Positions 1 to 10,512 of a stretch of 64,000 bases of DNA are shown piece after piece. Under the pieces are notes generated by a model, which ran no database searches, had not been told where the DNA came from, and saw only the letters and a list, made by a program, of their open reading frames with translations. A program made the translations under genes and the position numbers. The DNA is from Azolla pinnata (lineage: Eukaryota > Streptophyta > Polypodiopsida > Salviniales > Salviniaceae): positions 1 to 64,000 of the forward strand of contig JBBBWG010025334.1 of NCBI GenBank assembly GCA_037176905.1, in the 5' to 3' direction. The first letter of the stretch is position 1, and each line of letters begins with the position of its first letter.

Positions 1-39
1 TCCTCCTCCTCCTCCTCCTCCTCCTCTTCTTCTTCCTCC
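1..39. repeat. TCC/TTC microsatellite
   Basis: Pyrimidine-only triplet repeat at the window edge, directly 5' of the thymidylate kinase start codon and probably in its leader. It may continue outside the window. Confidence 0.9.
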
Positions 40-51
40 GTTCCTTCAAAC

Positions 52-1430
52 ATGGCGTCGAGAGGAGCCTTGATCGTTTTGGAAGGCCTTGATCGGAGCG
101 GGAAGAGCTCCCAATCTTCGCGTCTCCTCCGCTTCCTGAGCAGCAGCGGCATCCCCGCTGAGTCGTGGCGTTTCCCCGACCGTTCCACCGCCATCGGGAG
201 CATGATCTCCGCGTTCCTCTCCGCCGCTGCCGAGCTTGATGACCACACCGCGCACTTGCTGTTCTCCGCGAATAGGTGGGAGAAGAGGTAGGAGCTTCTC
301 GCGGCTACCACTGGCTTTGATTGAGATCCTGTTTCAATTTCTCCCGTGCTCTTGCTCGGCTTCTGGTTTTTCCCCCCCTTCTCACAGTGAGATGCCAAGT
401 TGTTTCCCTTTCCCTGTGTGCGCGTGTATGGATGGTTACATCGATCGCTGCCATTTTGTTGACGAATGCATGTGGAGATGTTCAGCCTTTGCGCGACATT
501 TCTCTCCTTGAGAATCCAAGGCCAGCTCCTTCTTCGAGAAAGTGTTTATTCACTTCCACAATACCGTTTCTAGCTCATTTATTTTGCGATTCTGTATGAT
601 TGATCCTCATTTTCTGATGCATAAAAACAGTCCAAAATGGTTGCTGGGTTTAGAAGTAATCGCAACGGAAGATACTAGGGATCACACACACAAAGCTAAT
701 TTGGTAATCTGGCTTTTTTCTGGAAGCAGATCTTTAATGGAAGCGAAACTAAGAGAAGGAACAACACTCGTTGTTGATAGGTACTCGTTTTCTGGCGTTG
801 CCTTCTCTGCTGCCAAAGGTCTCGATTTGAACTGGTGCAAGGTTTGTATTTCTTGTTTGAAGCTGCTTGCTCACTTTACTTTTGTTTTGGATCGAAAACT
901 ATGCACCTAACCTTTGACCTTGAACACTGAATAGGCACCTGAAAGAGGTTTACCAGCACCTGATCTAGTTCTGTACCTAAACATTCCAGCGCAGGTGTGA
1001 TATATAGATTATCTGTCAGTATACGTGCTTGATCTGCATATGCTCAATCTATTACATATTAGCATCCTCTGGACAGTTTACGATAAAAAATGTAAAACTG
1101 TTCTTCATCCAAACATGCCAACACGGATGTGCTTAATAGATTACTATACCTACTTGTTTTGCACAGTTTAACCATATCAAAATGTTTTTCAAACTCGTAT
1201 AGGTGGCAGCGGAACGTGGTGGCTATGGTGGTGAAAGATATGAGAAACTTGACTTTCAGATTGAAGTTGCTAAACAGTATGGACTTTTGCATGATCAGAC
1301 ATGGCGGCCCATTGATGCCACAAAGTCAATTGACGAAGTTGAAGAAATGATACGAGAAGCCTCATTGAAGGTTATTTCCAAGTGCAAAGAAGGAAAGGTC
1401 CTTCAGCATCTATGGGAGTCGGAATCCTAG
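52..1430 (+). CDS. Thymidylate kinase (dTMP kinase), 4 exons
   Basis: Phosphorylates dTMP to dTDP with ATP, a step common to de novo and salvage dTTP synthesis. Exons by my reading: 52-287, 730-841, 935-994, 1203-1430. All junctions are GT-AG and the join is in frame, giving 211 aa, the usual length of eukaryotic dTMP kinases. Seen: P-loop GLDRSGKSS at residues 12-20, the phosphate-binding DRY motif (VDRYSFSG, about 94-101), the conserved [10 protein letters not shown] across the first junction, and a lid segment [13 protein letters not shown] at 138-150. The order and spacing match plant and animal enzymes (Arabidopsis ZEUS1, human DTYMK, from memory). The ATG at 52 begins only ten residues before the P-loop, so no targeting peptide is visible; an upstream in-frame start outside the window cannot be excluded. 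Confidence 0.95.
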
Positions 1431-2554
1431 TGGCAGGATATATTGCTGGAAATCTAATGTGTAAATACCATTGAACATCGGGAGGGAATGAGTGAATACT
1501 TGCACATTATCTACGAGCAGTTATCTATCTCCCACTTGTTATACCCATGTAAGGCACAGTCATTTCCCCGTTGATCAAGATCTCATTTTTAACATGCATA
1601 CTTCATTGAGCCAGAGTGTTGTACGGGTGTGTTTCATGCTCTTGCCCTCCATTTGTTTTCCATTCCTGGCTCAGGTGGTTACTTGTTTATTGAGTTTCAT
1701 ATGTATCGGAAATCTCGTCTCAGTAATAATGTTTGCAAAAGTTTAATCCAACATTGAAGGTGTCATGGGTATGGAAGTGCTGCGTAACAGAGGCTGAAAT
1801 GCTGTTTTTTTTTTGGTACCGTTCATGTATGGATAAAGATCTGTTTGTCAAAGCTCCGACATTCTTGGATGGCAAATTTTGTGTGGAATTTATACATGGC
1901 AGAAACTAGACATGGTGGGTTTGAAGATGTCATCAGCAGTCAAAATCGAACAAGGTTTCAGGAAAGCACAGATATGATCAGCTATGAAAGACAGGCAATT
2001 GGGCGCTCTTTGACTATCCCAAAGACGATGACGGATGGAATGCCTAAAGCAGTCTGCAGCATATCCTTCTGATGAGGATGGTACCCATCATAGCACCTTA
2101 TACACAACAATTCCTTTATATGTTTTCTGTATATGCTTATGCATAGATCTTATGTTGAAAGCTTGCCTGTAGATTCGTAAACCCTGGTCAAGTGCCGAGG
2201 CAGATTTGCTGTTGTTCGGCAGAAAACGAGGGCGATGGTAAAATTCACTCTGAGAACATGGTTAGTGATTCATTTTTTACCCGACATTTGCCTTAGATGT
2301 TCGAGATGGTTGGTTTGAAGCTTTTCAATCTTCCTTGCAGGATTCATGATTCCATCCCGTTCCACCACGCGCTCTCACAGAAACATCTAAGTCCGTAAAT
2401 TTGAGATGATCTTCTTCTTCTGCCCCCCGCGTATCCAGGCGTCAATCGATCTTCACATTTCTCTCTTCTTGGGATCCCTTTTGCTACGCTCTACAATTCT
2501 GTCCATGACGCAATCTGTTGAATCTTCTTCCTCAAAGCTTCTGTTCTGGTGCCT
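1431..2554. other. Intergenic: kinase 3' flank and PPR leader
   Basis: No coding frame recognised. A T-run lies near 1806. A short upstream ORF starts at ATG 2505 and runs out of frame across the PPR start, ending a few codons inside it; in the PPR transcript it could lower translation. This is inferred from sequence only. Confidence 0.5.
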
Positions 2555-5500
2555 ATGGCGGACCCTAATGCTATAGACAGCATCATCAGCGTAATCCAGA
2601 GATGCAGAGAATGCAAGGATCTGAGGCTTGCCAGGAGTATATATGCGATGCTTTGCGAGGATTCTTTTGAATCCCACCATGTCCTGGGAAACTATCTCGT
2701 CTCTCTGATGATTGATTGTGAATGCTTAACATCTGCACGATATTCCTTCGATAGATTAACTTCCTGCAAAAACAGATATGCTTGGAGTTCGCTCATTTCG
2801 GGTTATATAGACTGTGGTGAACCCATGCTTGCCTTCGAATTGTATGAGAAAATGAAAGAAGAGAGAGTTCAAGCCAAGAATTTCACTTATAGGGCTCTTC
2901 TGAAAGGTTGCATTGCTCTAAGAGACTGTGATACAGGCAGAGAAATACATTCTTCACTTATCAAAGAAGGTTTAGATCAAGATCATTTTATTGGCAGTGT
3001 AGTTGTCGACGTATATGGAAAATGTGGATTCTTCTTAGACGCTGTTTATGTATTTGAAAATCTTCCAGTTCAAGATGTGGTTCTATGGACAAACCTCCTC
3101 TCCAGTTATGCTGAACAAGGCTTCGTAGAGGGGGTTTTGGATTGTTTGGAGCGAATGTATCTATCTGGTATCCTTCCAGATTCTAGAACATTTGTATGTA
3201 GCTTGAAAGCTTGTAGTATTACAAGAATGCTAGATATAGGGCAAAAGATACATGAGGAAATCGTGATTCTAGGATTGGAAAAGGAGATGCATGTGAGTCA
3301 TACGATTGTTGATATGTATGCCAAATGTGGATCTCTACTAGAAGGACGGGTGGTGTTTGAACAGCTTCCGGTTCGCACTGTGATTCCATGGACTTCATTA
3401 ATCACAGGGTATGCTGATAATGGACTTATTGAAGAAGTTATAATCCTCTTGGAATCAATGAAACGAGAGGGTGTTCCTCCAGTTTCCATAACACTTTTAT
3501 GCATTTTTAAAGCTTGTAGTATTGATGGGCAGGCTTTAGGAACAGGTCGTGAAATGCACTCACTGGCTCTGAAAATGGGTTTCGAGATGGACGAGTCGGT
3601 AGGCACATCACTTATTGACATGTATTCAAAATGTGGGTCTTTTCTAGAAGCATGGGTGGTGCTCAGCCAGCTTTCTAGTCGCGGTTCAGCAGCATGGAAT
3701 GCATTGATTTCAGGCTGTGCTGAGCATGGTCTTGTGGAGGAAGTTTTGAACTCTCTGAGTCAGATGCAAAAGGATGGGGTCTCTCCTGTTGCAATTACAT
3801 TTTTGTGCTGCTTGAAAGCTTGTAGTGCCAGAGCTCATCTGCAAAGTGGTAGGAGAATGCATTCTGAAATTGTGAAGCTTGGGTTGGAAAGAGAGCTTGA
3901 TGTACATAATTCAGTGATTGACATGTATGTGAAATGTGACATGATTGGCGAGTCAGAAGTGTTGTTTGATCGGCTTTTGATTCAAAATGTAGTTGCATGG
4001 GCCACACTTATTACAGGGTATGCTGAAAAGGGGATGTACAATGAAGTCATGGAGAAATTTGAAGAGATGCAGATGGTTTTTGTTAACCTTGATTTAGTTG
4101 CTCATATCTGTAGCTTAACGGCTTGTGGCATGGTTAGGGCGATTGACAAAGGTAAAAGCATGCATGTTCAACTAGTGAAAATGGGAGTAGAGAGTGAGCT
4201 TACCCTTGCTAATGCATTAGTAGATATGTATATGAAATGTAATCGTTTTGAAGAAGCATGGGCAGTGTTTAATAGGCTTCTGGTTCGAAGTGCAACAATA
4301 TGGCTTGCACTGTCTGTTGGATACGAAGATCATGGATTCTCAGAGAACGCATTGAACTGCTTTAACAGGATGCAGCTTGACGGTTTTGTCCCTTGTAATG
4401 CAATGTATTCCACTGCCTTGAAAGCCTGTGGTAGAATTAGGATGTTACAAACGGGCCAAGAGATACATGATCAAGTTATTCAGAGGGGATTAGAAATTGA
4501 GGCTGATGTGGGAAATGCATTGGTGGGTATGTATTCCCATTGCGGCCTATTTATAGAAGCTCACAAATCATTCGACAAGCTTTCAAAAGATGAAGTCCTA
4601 TGGCAGACACTGATTGTGGGATATGCAGAGAATGGGTTTGCTGAAGAAGCTGTTTGTAATCTAGAACGTATGAGAATGGGAGGCTTTGTGCCTAGTGCTA
4701 AGGCATATATCTCTACTTTAAAAGCTTGTAGCATGGGATATGCCCTCCTAGCAGGACAGCAGATTCATATCGAACTAGTAAAAAGAGGACTAAATGAAGA
4801 TATCTATATTACCACAACATTGGTGGATATGTATGCCAAGTGTGGATTACTCAATGAATCAAGAGGCGTGCTGAATAAACAGCCAATCCCAGGTGTAGCA
4901 GCATGGAATGCTCTGATTGCAGCATATGTAGATCATGGACTTGGTGATCAAGCACTCGAGTGTTTCAAAAGTATGAGGCTGGAGGGCGTGCTGCCAGGTA
5001 CCATCACATATGCTTGTGCCGTAGAAGCTTGTGGAATTATGCAAGCACTCGAAATGGGGTGCCAAATACATATGGAAATAACAAAAAGAGCATTAGAAAC
5101 AGATACTTACATTGGCAGCGCTCTGATTGGCATGTATGGTAAATGTGGTGTGATTCTAGAGGCAGCAGAAGTCTTTAACCAACTCCCTGTTCGAGACGTT
5201 CCAACTTGGAATGCAATGATAAAAGCGAATGGGGAAAATCATGAGGGCAAGCTGGCATCACATTGTTTTGAAGAAATGCAAAAACAAGGTGTAAATCCAG
5301 ATGGTATCACATTTATTTGTCTTCTGGCGGCATGTTGTCATTCTAGGCATGTCTCCAAGGGCATGAAATATTTTGAGCTAATGTTGGAGCTCGGGATTCG
5401 GCCAACATGGGACCATCATACTTGCATCATTGATCTTCTTGGGCGTTCAGGATATGTTCTGGAGGCGGAACAATTTGCAGAAGCTCAAAACTGTCTTCGA

Positions 5501-5653
5501 TGCGAAGAAATTTTGAGGGCTCTACTGAGTGCGTCCAAGATTCATGGGGAAGTACAGGTTGGAGAGAGATGCTTTGAACAACTTCTGCGACTAAACAAAG
5601 ATGATGCTGTTTCTGACGTACTGATGGAAGATATGTACATGGGTGTGGGGTAG
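2555..5653 (+). CDS. PLS-class pentatricopeptide repeat protein, intronless
   Basis: Organellar RNA-binding protein of the PPR family. Members with P, L and S motifs bind single-stranded plastid or mitochondrial RNA and commonly specify C-to-U editing sites. Uninterrupted frame of 1032 codons from the first ATG (2555). It consists of about nine blocks of roughly 100 residues, each carrying signatures like VDMYxKCG, WNALIxGYxxxG and a GxxxH element (GREIHSSLIKEGL, GQKIHEEIVILGL). The C-terminus (about 930-1032) resembles the start of an E domain (ALLSASKIHGEVQVGERC) and stops at MYMGVG, where family members normally continue. No E+ or DYW domain is in frame. The N-terminus MADPNAIDS is not a typical presequence, so localisation is open. 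It could be an editing factor needing a separate DYW partner, or a gene losing function. Confidence 0.9.
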   Translation: MADPNAIDSIISVIQRCRECKDLRLARSIYAMLCEDSFESHHVLGNYLVSLMIDCECLTSARYSFDRLTSCKNRYAWSSLISGYIDCGEPMLAFELYEKMKEERVQAKNFTYRALLKGCIALRDCDTGREIHSSLIKEGLDQDHFIGSVVVDVYGKCGFFLDAVYVFENLPVQDVVLWTNLLSSYAEQGFVEGVLDCLERMYLSGILPDSRTFVCSLKACSITRMLDIGQKIHEEIVILGLEKEMHVSHTIVDMYAKCGSLLEGRVVFEQLPVRTVIPWTSLITGYADNGLIEEVIILLESMKREGVPPVSITLLCIFKACSIDGQALGTGREMHSLALKMGFEMDESVGTSLIDMYSKCGSFLEAWVVLSQLSSRGSAAWNALISGCAEHGLVEEVLNSLSQMQKDGVSPVAITFLCCLKACSARAHLQSGRRMHSEIVKLGLERELDVHNSVIDMYVKCDMIGESEVLFDRLLIQNVVAWATLITGYAEKGMYNEVMEKFEEMQMVFVNLDLVAHICSLTACGMVRAIDKGKSMHVQLVKMGVESELTLANALVDMYMKCNRFEEAWAVFNRLLVRSATIWLALSVGYEDHGFSENALNCFNRMQLDGFVPCNAMYSTALKACGRIRMLQTGQEIHDQVIQRGLEIEADVGNALVGMYSHCGLFIEAHKSFDKLSKDEVLWQTLIVGYAENGFAEEAVCNLERMRMGGFVPSAKAYISTLKACSMGYALLAGQQIHIELVKRGLNEDIYITTTLVDMYAKCGLLNESRGVLNKQPIPGVAAWNALIAAYVDHGLGDQALECFKSMRLEGVLPGTITYACAVEACGIMQALEMGCQIHMEITKRALETDTYIGSALIGMYGKCGVILEAAEVFNQLPVRDVPTWNAMIKANGENHEGKLASHCFEEMQKQGVNPDGITFICLLAACCHSRHVSKGMKYFELMLELGIRPTWDHHTCIIDLLGRSGYVLEAEQFAEAQNCLRCEEILRALLSASKIHGEVQVGERCFEQLLRLNKDDAVSDVLMEDMYMGVG

Positions 5654-5773
5654 ATATAGTGATGCAAATAATATCGATGCGTTTACGGGTTGATGCCCGA
5701 AGCCAACAGAATTCCAGTCATGGCATCGATTGAAGGGAAATTGAATGTGCATGAGTTCATTGTTGGTCCGTGA
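5654..5773 (+). pseudogene. Relic of PPR E/E+ tail beyond the stop
   Basis: Downstream of the PPR stop, other frames still spell pieces of the expected tail. One frame from about 5651 reads GRYSDANNIDA, as in E motifs. Another at about 5713-5773 reads EGKLNVHEFIVG, typical of E+ motifs, before a stop. At least two frame changes separate these from the main frame. I infer that an ancestral PPR with E and E+ motifs lost its tail by small indels. No DYW remnant was recognised further on. Confidence 0.6.
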
Positions 5774-7403
5774 TTCATTACATTTTTATTGTTCATACCT
5801 TGAATTCAAGGGCGATTTACAGAGGATGTGGTGCTACATTGCAGTGTGCAGTTAACACAACCTACAGTTTATTGCCAATATCTTCTGTTTGCAGAGCTGC
5901 ATTGGAGCATGATTCTCAAAAACACTGCAGAACTAGATCGATCTACGGGCATTGGTGATGGACGAATTGAATGTGGGCCACTAGAAAAGCATTGATCCCT
6001 CTTGAGGGCTCTAGTTGTGTCTCAGATCAGATGCCAATAACACTTTAAGCAGCTTATTCAGCTGTGTTGAGAGAATGATACACAAATGCTGGTATCTACT
6101 TATGCAAGCGTGTTAAGCACATTAGTCGGCCACTTCAAAGAATGGGCGAATTGCGGGGTTATACATTCTTGATGTGATCCGTTCCTTCAAATACTTGTGA
6201 GACAGATGGGGTTGCCATGGTTAATGCATTCTCGACCTTCCCTACAGTGCAAAGAAATCCTGCAGGATCAAGCTTTGGTTTTCATCAACAGTGCTGGCTT
6301 GCATTCAGAGATCAAGCACACAATCTCAGAAAGGTGAGCATATTCGCTTGACCATCTCTGATGCCTTTTTTTTTTTTTTTAACACATCTCTAATGTCTTG
6401 TGCCACACATTCGTTAATCAGGAAATTGTTCATTTGGGCATCATGATGCTTTTTATGATCAGCAATTTGTGCAAGCGGGCAAAATTGATATGGAAGAACT
6501 AGCACTGGATCATATTGTAATACTCCATTGACTAGCTGCAACATGTTCATTTTTTTTCTTTTTCTTCTACAGATGATGAATGCTCTACAGACTACCCACT
6601 ATGCATATCAACTATGTTTTCTAATTAAACATATCCATCTTCATGGCTTTAATCATATATTTTGACTGCTATACTCCTCACAGGTACTCGATTTGTTTTC
6701 TAATTGAACAATTCCATCCTCAAAGCTCCAATCATATATTTCGACTGCTTTACTCCTCACCTGTGGTACAAAGATTGAAGCTAATCCATATCAGTTACTA
6801 AGCATAAAATCTGGCCGACTTAAATCACATTACAAATTCATGCCAGATGATGCCTTTCTATATTTTCCATGTAGGTGGATCAATTATGATTTCTCCCCAC
6901 CAGACCATCAGTGTTAAAAAGCGGAAGCCCCTTCATCCCTCTATATCTACAGCAATTCACAAGCTCCAAATCAACATTGCTTTCGCTGTTTCATGGTTTG
7001 AGTTCATAGATGAATCCTCTACTGAAATTCGTATTCAAAAGGACCGACACCATTAGAACTGAATTTGAATCATATTCTGATCAATAAGAAACGAAGGTTG
7101 AGAAATCGCACCACGTTAAGTAGTTCTAGATCGAACTTCAGCGTACACATGCATAGGAATTTCACTATGTAGTGTCATTAAACAAACAGATTTCTCCCCG
7201 TCAAAAGACTAACATTGATTTGAAGACCACCAACCCAGCACCTTTAGCATACACGATCAATAGAATAAACTCAAAATCATATTAAATCATAAGGTTTCCG
7301 TCCCATTGAAACTATCTTGAAGAGTTGTACATCATTAGCATCGAGGATAAGAAAACTCAAAATTTGCAACCTAAACCTAAAAATCACAGTGATGCCAGCC
7401 AAT
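5774..7403. other. Intergenic between PPR and RPL23A
   Basis: Convergent intergenic DNA, AT-rich, with short A/T runs. Apart from the 79-bp duplication at 6614-6771, no gene or RNA structure was recognised. The part next to 7404 should hold the 3' UTR of RPL23A. Confidence 0.5.
6614..6771. repeat. 79-bp tandem duplication
   Basis: Two diverged copies start at about 6614 and 6693. Shared blocks include TGTTTTCTAATT, AATCATATATTT and ACTCCTCAC. Confidence 0.8.
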
Positions 7404-9038
7404 CTAGATGATCCCAATCTTGTTTGCCACATCGAGAGCATCATAATCTGTTGTAAGCCTTACATATGCCTTCTTCAATCCCTTTGGCCTGAAAAACATG
7501 AAAAATGTGAGCTTCAGCAGCATCACAACATGTATATAATAGAAATTTAGAGAATAGAATGGAATCAAAATATTAAAAATGCCATGGCAAACAGTAAATG
7601 TGGCGTTCTAATAAACACACTGACCAATTATACGATTTTGAATGAGCAATTCAGCATTTACATTGACCTAGCCCTTGATAAGAAGTAAAATTCGAAGGTT
7701 CCTTTTGAACTAGTAGATTATGATACAACAAAGAACTACATACATAGAAACAATGAGTAAATTCTGAGAACTTCTTAAAACTGGTAGATGATCACGGCTC
7801 ATAATCTTTAGACAGGACTCACATGAAGAATAAAAAAGGAAGGAAGAAAAGCACTTACGTGATCAATGTGTTAACCTTCTTTGACTGGATATCATACATC
7901 TTCTTCACTGCATCCTTGATCTTCTTCTTGTCGGCCCGAAGATCCACGATAAAAACAAGGGTATTGTTATCCTCAATCTTCTTCATTGCAGATTCAGTTG
8001 TGAGAGGATACTTGAGCACCTCATAGTGATCAAGTTTGTTTCTGGGAGGAGCACTGATCCTAGGGTATTTGGGAGTGCGAGCTCTCTTCAAAGTCTTCGG
8101 TCTATGGAAAGTCACTGAAGTCCTTACCTTGCGTGTTCTCTTCTTCAGGTGAGAATTAGCCTTAAGGGCCTTTGCTGCCTTAACAGCTTGGCTCTTGGCA
8201 TCTACCGCCTTAGCAGCAGCAGCTGTACATATCAAGAAAATCAGGAAAGTCTTAGGTTTAGTTTGTGGATATAATTCTGACAGTAACCTCATCTTTATCC
8301 ATGCAAGCAACATGTGCCTATCAAAAATCTGAAAACACCGTAGTCTCGCACAACCAACAAGTAAATCATGTGGAAATATCAATGCAGAAAAAGAAGAGAT
8401 CGGATAAAAAATCCTAAGTTTAGAAGAAACTTCTGTCTGAGCCAGTACGAATATAGCACACGACTAATACCCTTTTTGCATACAAACCGAGGCTTTTCCC
8501 TCTATTTAGAGAAGAATATTATTTGAAAGACATAATCATTGCCAGAATGATTGCAGATGGAGAAAACCAATGCCTATGATAGAGCACGGAAATTCCTGAT
8601 TAGAGGAATGCGTCAAACAACAGAGCCCACAAAACATGTTAGAACATCAAGTCACGAATTCAGAGTACAACAGAGATAGAAGAGAAGGTTGCAAAAACCA
8701 TAGATCCAGGGAAGGAAAAGAAGATACAGCTCGGACACCACGGTTTAAAAGACAGAACCTTCAAGATAGAACAAGCGAGGCTCACAACGGCTGTATTGCA
8801 CCGCCACGAGAAAACGGGAAGCTTTACAGAACAGGTCAGAGATGGCACGGGAAGGGGCAACGAGGAAATCCGGGGAAGAGAACACACGGGAAAGAGAAGA
8901 TTTTGCGAGCGTCGCGAGGGGGAGCAAATCCTTAAAAATGCAGGCGATGAAGTGAATCGGAAACACGAAAGAGAGAGAGGGAGAGCGAGAGAGAGGAATA
9001 GAGAGAGAGGGAGAGAGAGAACCTTTGGGAGGAGCCAT
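7404..9038 (-). CDS. RPL23A: 60S ribosomal protein uL23 (RPL23A), 3 exons
   Basis: Large-subunit protein next to the polypeptide exit tunnel, an rRNA-binding docking site for SRP and nascent-chain factors. Exons on the minus strand: 9038-9023 (only MAPPK plus one base), 8222-7859, 7488-7404. The join is in frame with GT-AG borders and gives 154 aa, the normal plant length. Seen: a basic Ala/Lys-rich N-terminal extension (residues 6-35), then the uL23 fold with [37 protein letters not shown] and a C-terminus [19 protein letters not shown] ending GII. The 800-base first intron is purine-rich on the plus strand near 8640-9020. The tiny first exon, holding little more than the start codon, is common in ribosomal protein genes. 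Start choice is firm. Confidence 0.97.
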
Positions 9039-9123
9039 GGCCGCGCGCAGCTGAAGGAGCGAGAACGAAGAACTGCAGCAGAGAAAGAAGAAGACGAAGA
9101 AGACGAAGAAGAAGAAGAGCGAA

Positions 9124-9132
9124 TTAGGGTTT
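9124..9132 (-). promoter_or_regulatory. Telo-box (AAACCCTAA)
   Basis: AAACCCTAA on the minus strand, 86 bases before the RPL23A start codon. Telo-boxes are characteristic of plant ribosomal protein and translation gene promoters and help drive expression in dividing cells. Function here is inferred from position and sequence. Confidence 0.65.
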
Positions 9133-10512
9133 TGTGGCTGTGCCCTCCAGTGAAGGGTCTATTCACACCAAGTTTCCCTTAATAGCACAAAGTTGCCCTT
9201 GAAGCTTCCTTTGGTCCAGATTCTGTAATCTGTATGTAATCTTTTCAGATGATCACAGTTTCACATGTTGAGCTCTAAGTCATTTTTTCTAGGGCAATCA
9301 TCGGAAAGAAAAATCGCAAAGCTCGACGAAAATCCGTCGGTCGACGAAACCGAGAGAAGCCAGAACAGAGAAGAAGATACGGATCTGTTTCTGTTTTATT
9401 TTTAATGTACTGTGATGTAAGAGAGCGTTTGAGAGGCCTGTCGCTGCTGATTGTCGTGTTTGAGATATCGGAGTGTTTTTGCAGATATCGGAGTGTTTTT
9501 GCAGCTTCTGCGGAAGAGCTAGCAGCTCGAGGCTGTGGGGTTCGAATTGATCACGCTGTAAATGACGGGGCATATGCTACATTATTACATTCTGCAGTTC
9601 TAGTGCGCGAGTTATTGGGAGTTTGGCCTAGCCCATATTTGTCAAAATGCAAAATATCCATTCCGTCTATCTAGTGGCAATGCTACCGTTGCATAGTTCT
9701 TAATGAGCTGACAACAGAAATCTGCAAAACTCGGAACTCGTTAGACGCCTGACAGCATGCACATTTATTGGTTTAAACTGCGATTGCCAGAGCTTGAAGC
9801 TATATGTCCGTCTCCACAAACAAGAAAAAAATACCAAGCAAGCAAAGAGTTTATTGTGTATAATAGCAATCATTTAAGAAAAACGGTTTGTTCGAAGACT
9901 AGCATTGAATCAGAATGGTTCAGCAATAATACAACCATCATTATTCTTACAATTGTTATCATCCGATGCATGGTCGCCACTCGACAGCCTTGCAAGCATA
10001 TCATTTAATAATAGTACATCAAATATATCATCTTACCACATCCATGGACAAGGCCATATAACCAAAGATCACGATTAGTCGCAGCTTAATACATGTATTA
10101 TATATTCTCATCATTAAAACAGGTAAAAAAACATAAGCAAGGATTGTGGATTCGGGATAGATTCGACGCCCCGAGTTGAACTTCCATATATACATTGCTT
10201 CTTCTGCCATTGTCAGCACAAGAAAAAAAGAAACAAAAAAAAGCTGTGATTTGCGAAGCTTGCTTTTAATAACAGTGTTGCCTTTGCCATAAAAATGTAC
10301 ATCCACCTTACAAATGAGAAGCTATAAGAATTTTAAGAATTCGATTCGGACCGCTATACACCTCATTACTTACGAATGTAATCATATCACGATACAGCGA
10401 AGTAGATTTACACATTCGATGCTACAAGAGATGCTTCCGATGTGCTCTTGCTTATGTTGCCGTGTTTTGCGCCACCAATCAAATGCCTTGTTGCAGTCAA
10501 AAACATGTTCCA
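9133..10512. other. Intergenic: RPL23A promoter and FtsH 3' flank
   Basis: Holds the upstream region of RPL23A and the 3' flank of the FtsH gene. A short tandem duplication of about 20 bases (ATATCGGAGTGTTTTTGCAG twice) sits at 9465-9503. A TGGGCT/GGCC site-II-like element lies near 9625-9640. No coding frame recognised. Confidence 0.5.

Noticed and set aside
8636-9182. Arg/Glu-rich plus-strand and Ser-rich minus-strand frames in the RPL23A first intron and leader
   Set aside because: Low-complexity purine-rich sequence overlapping a well-supported intron and first exon.
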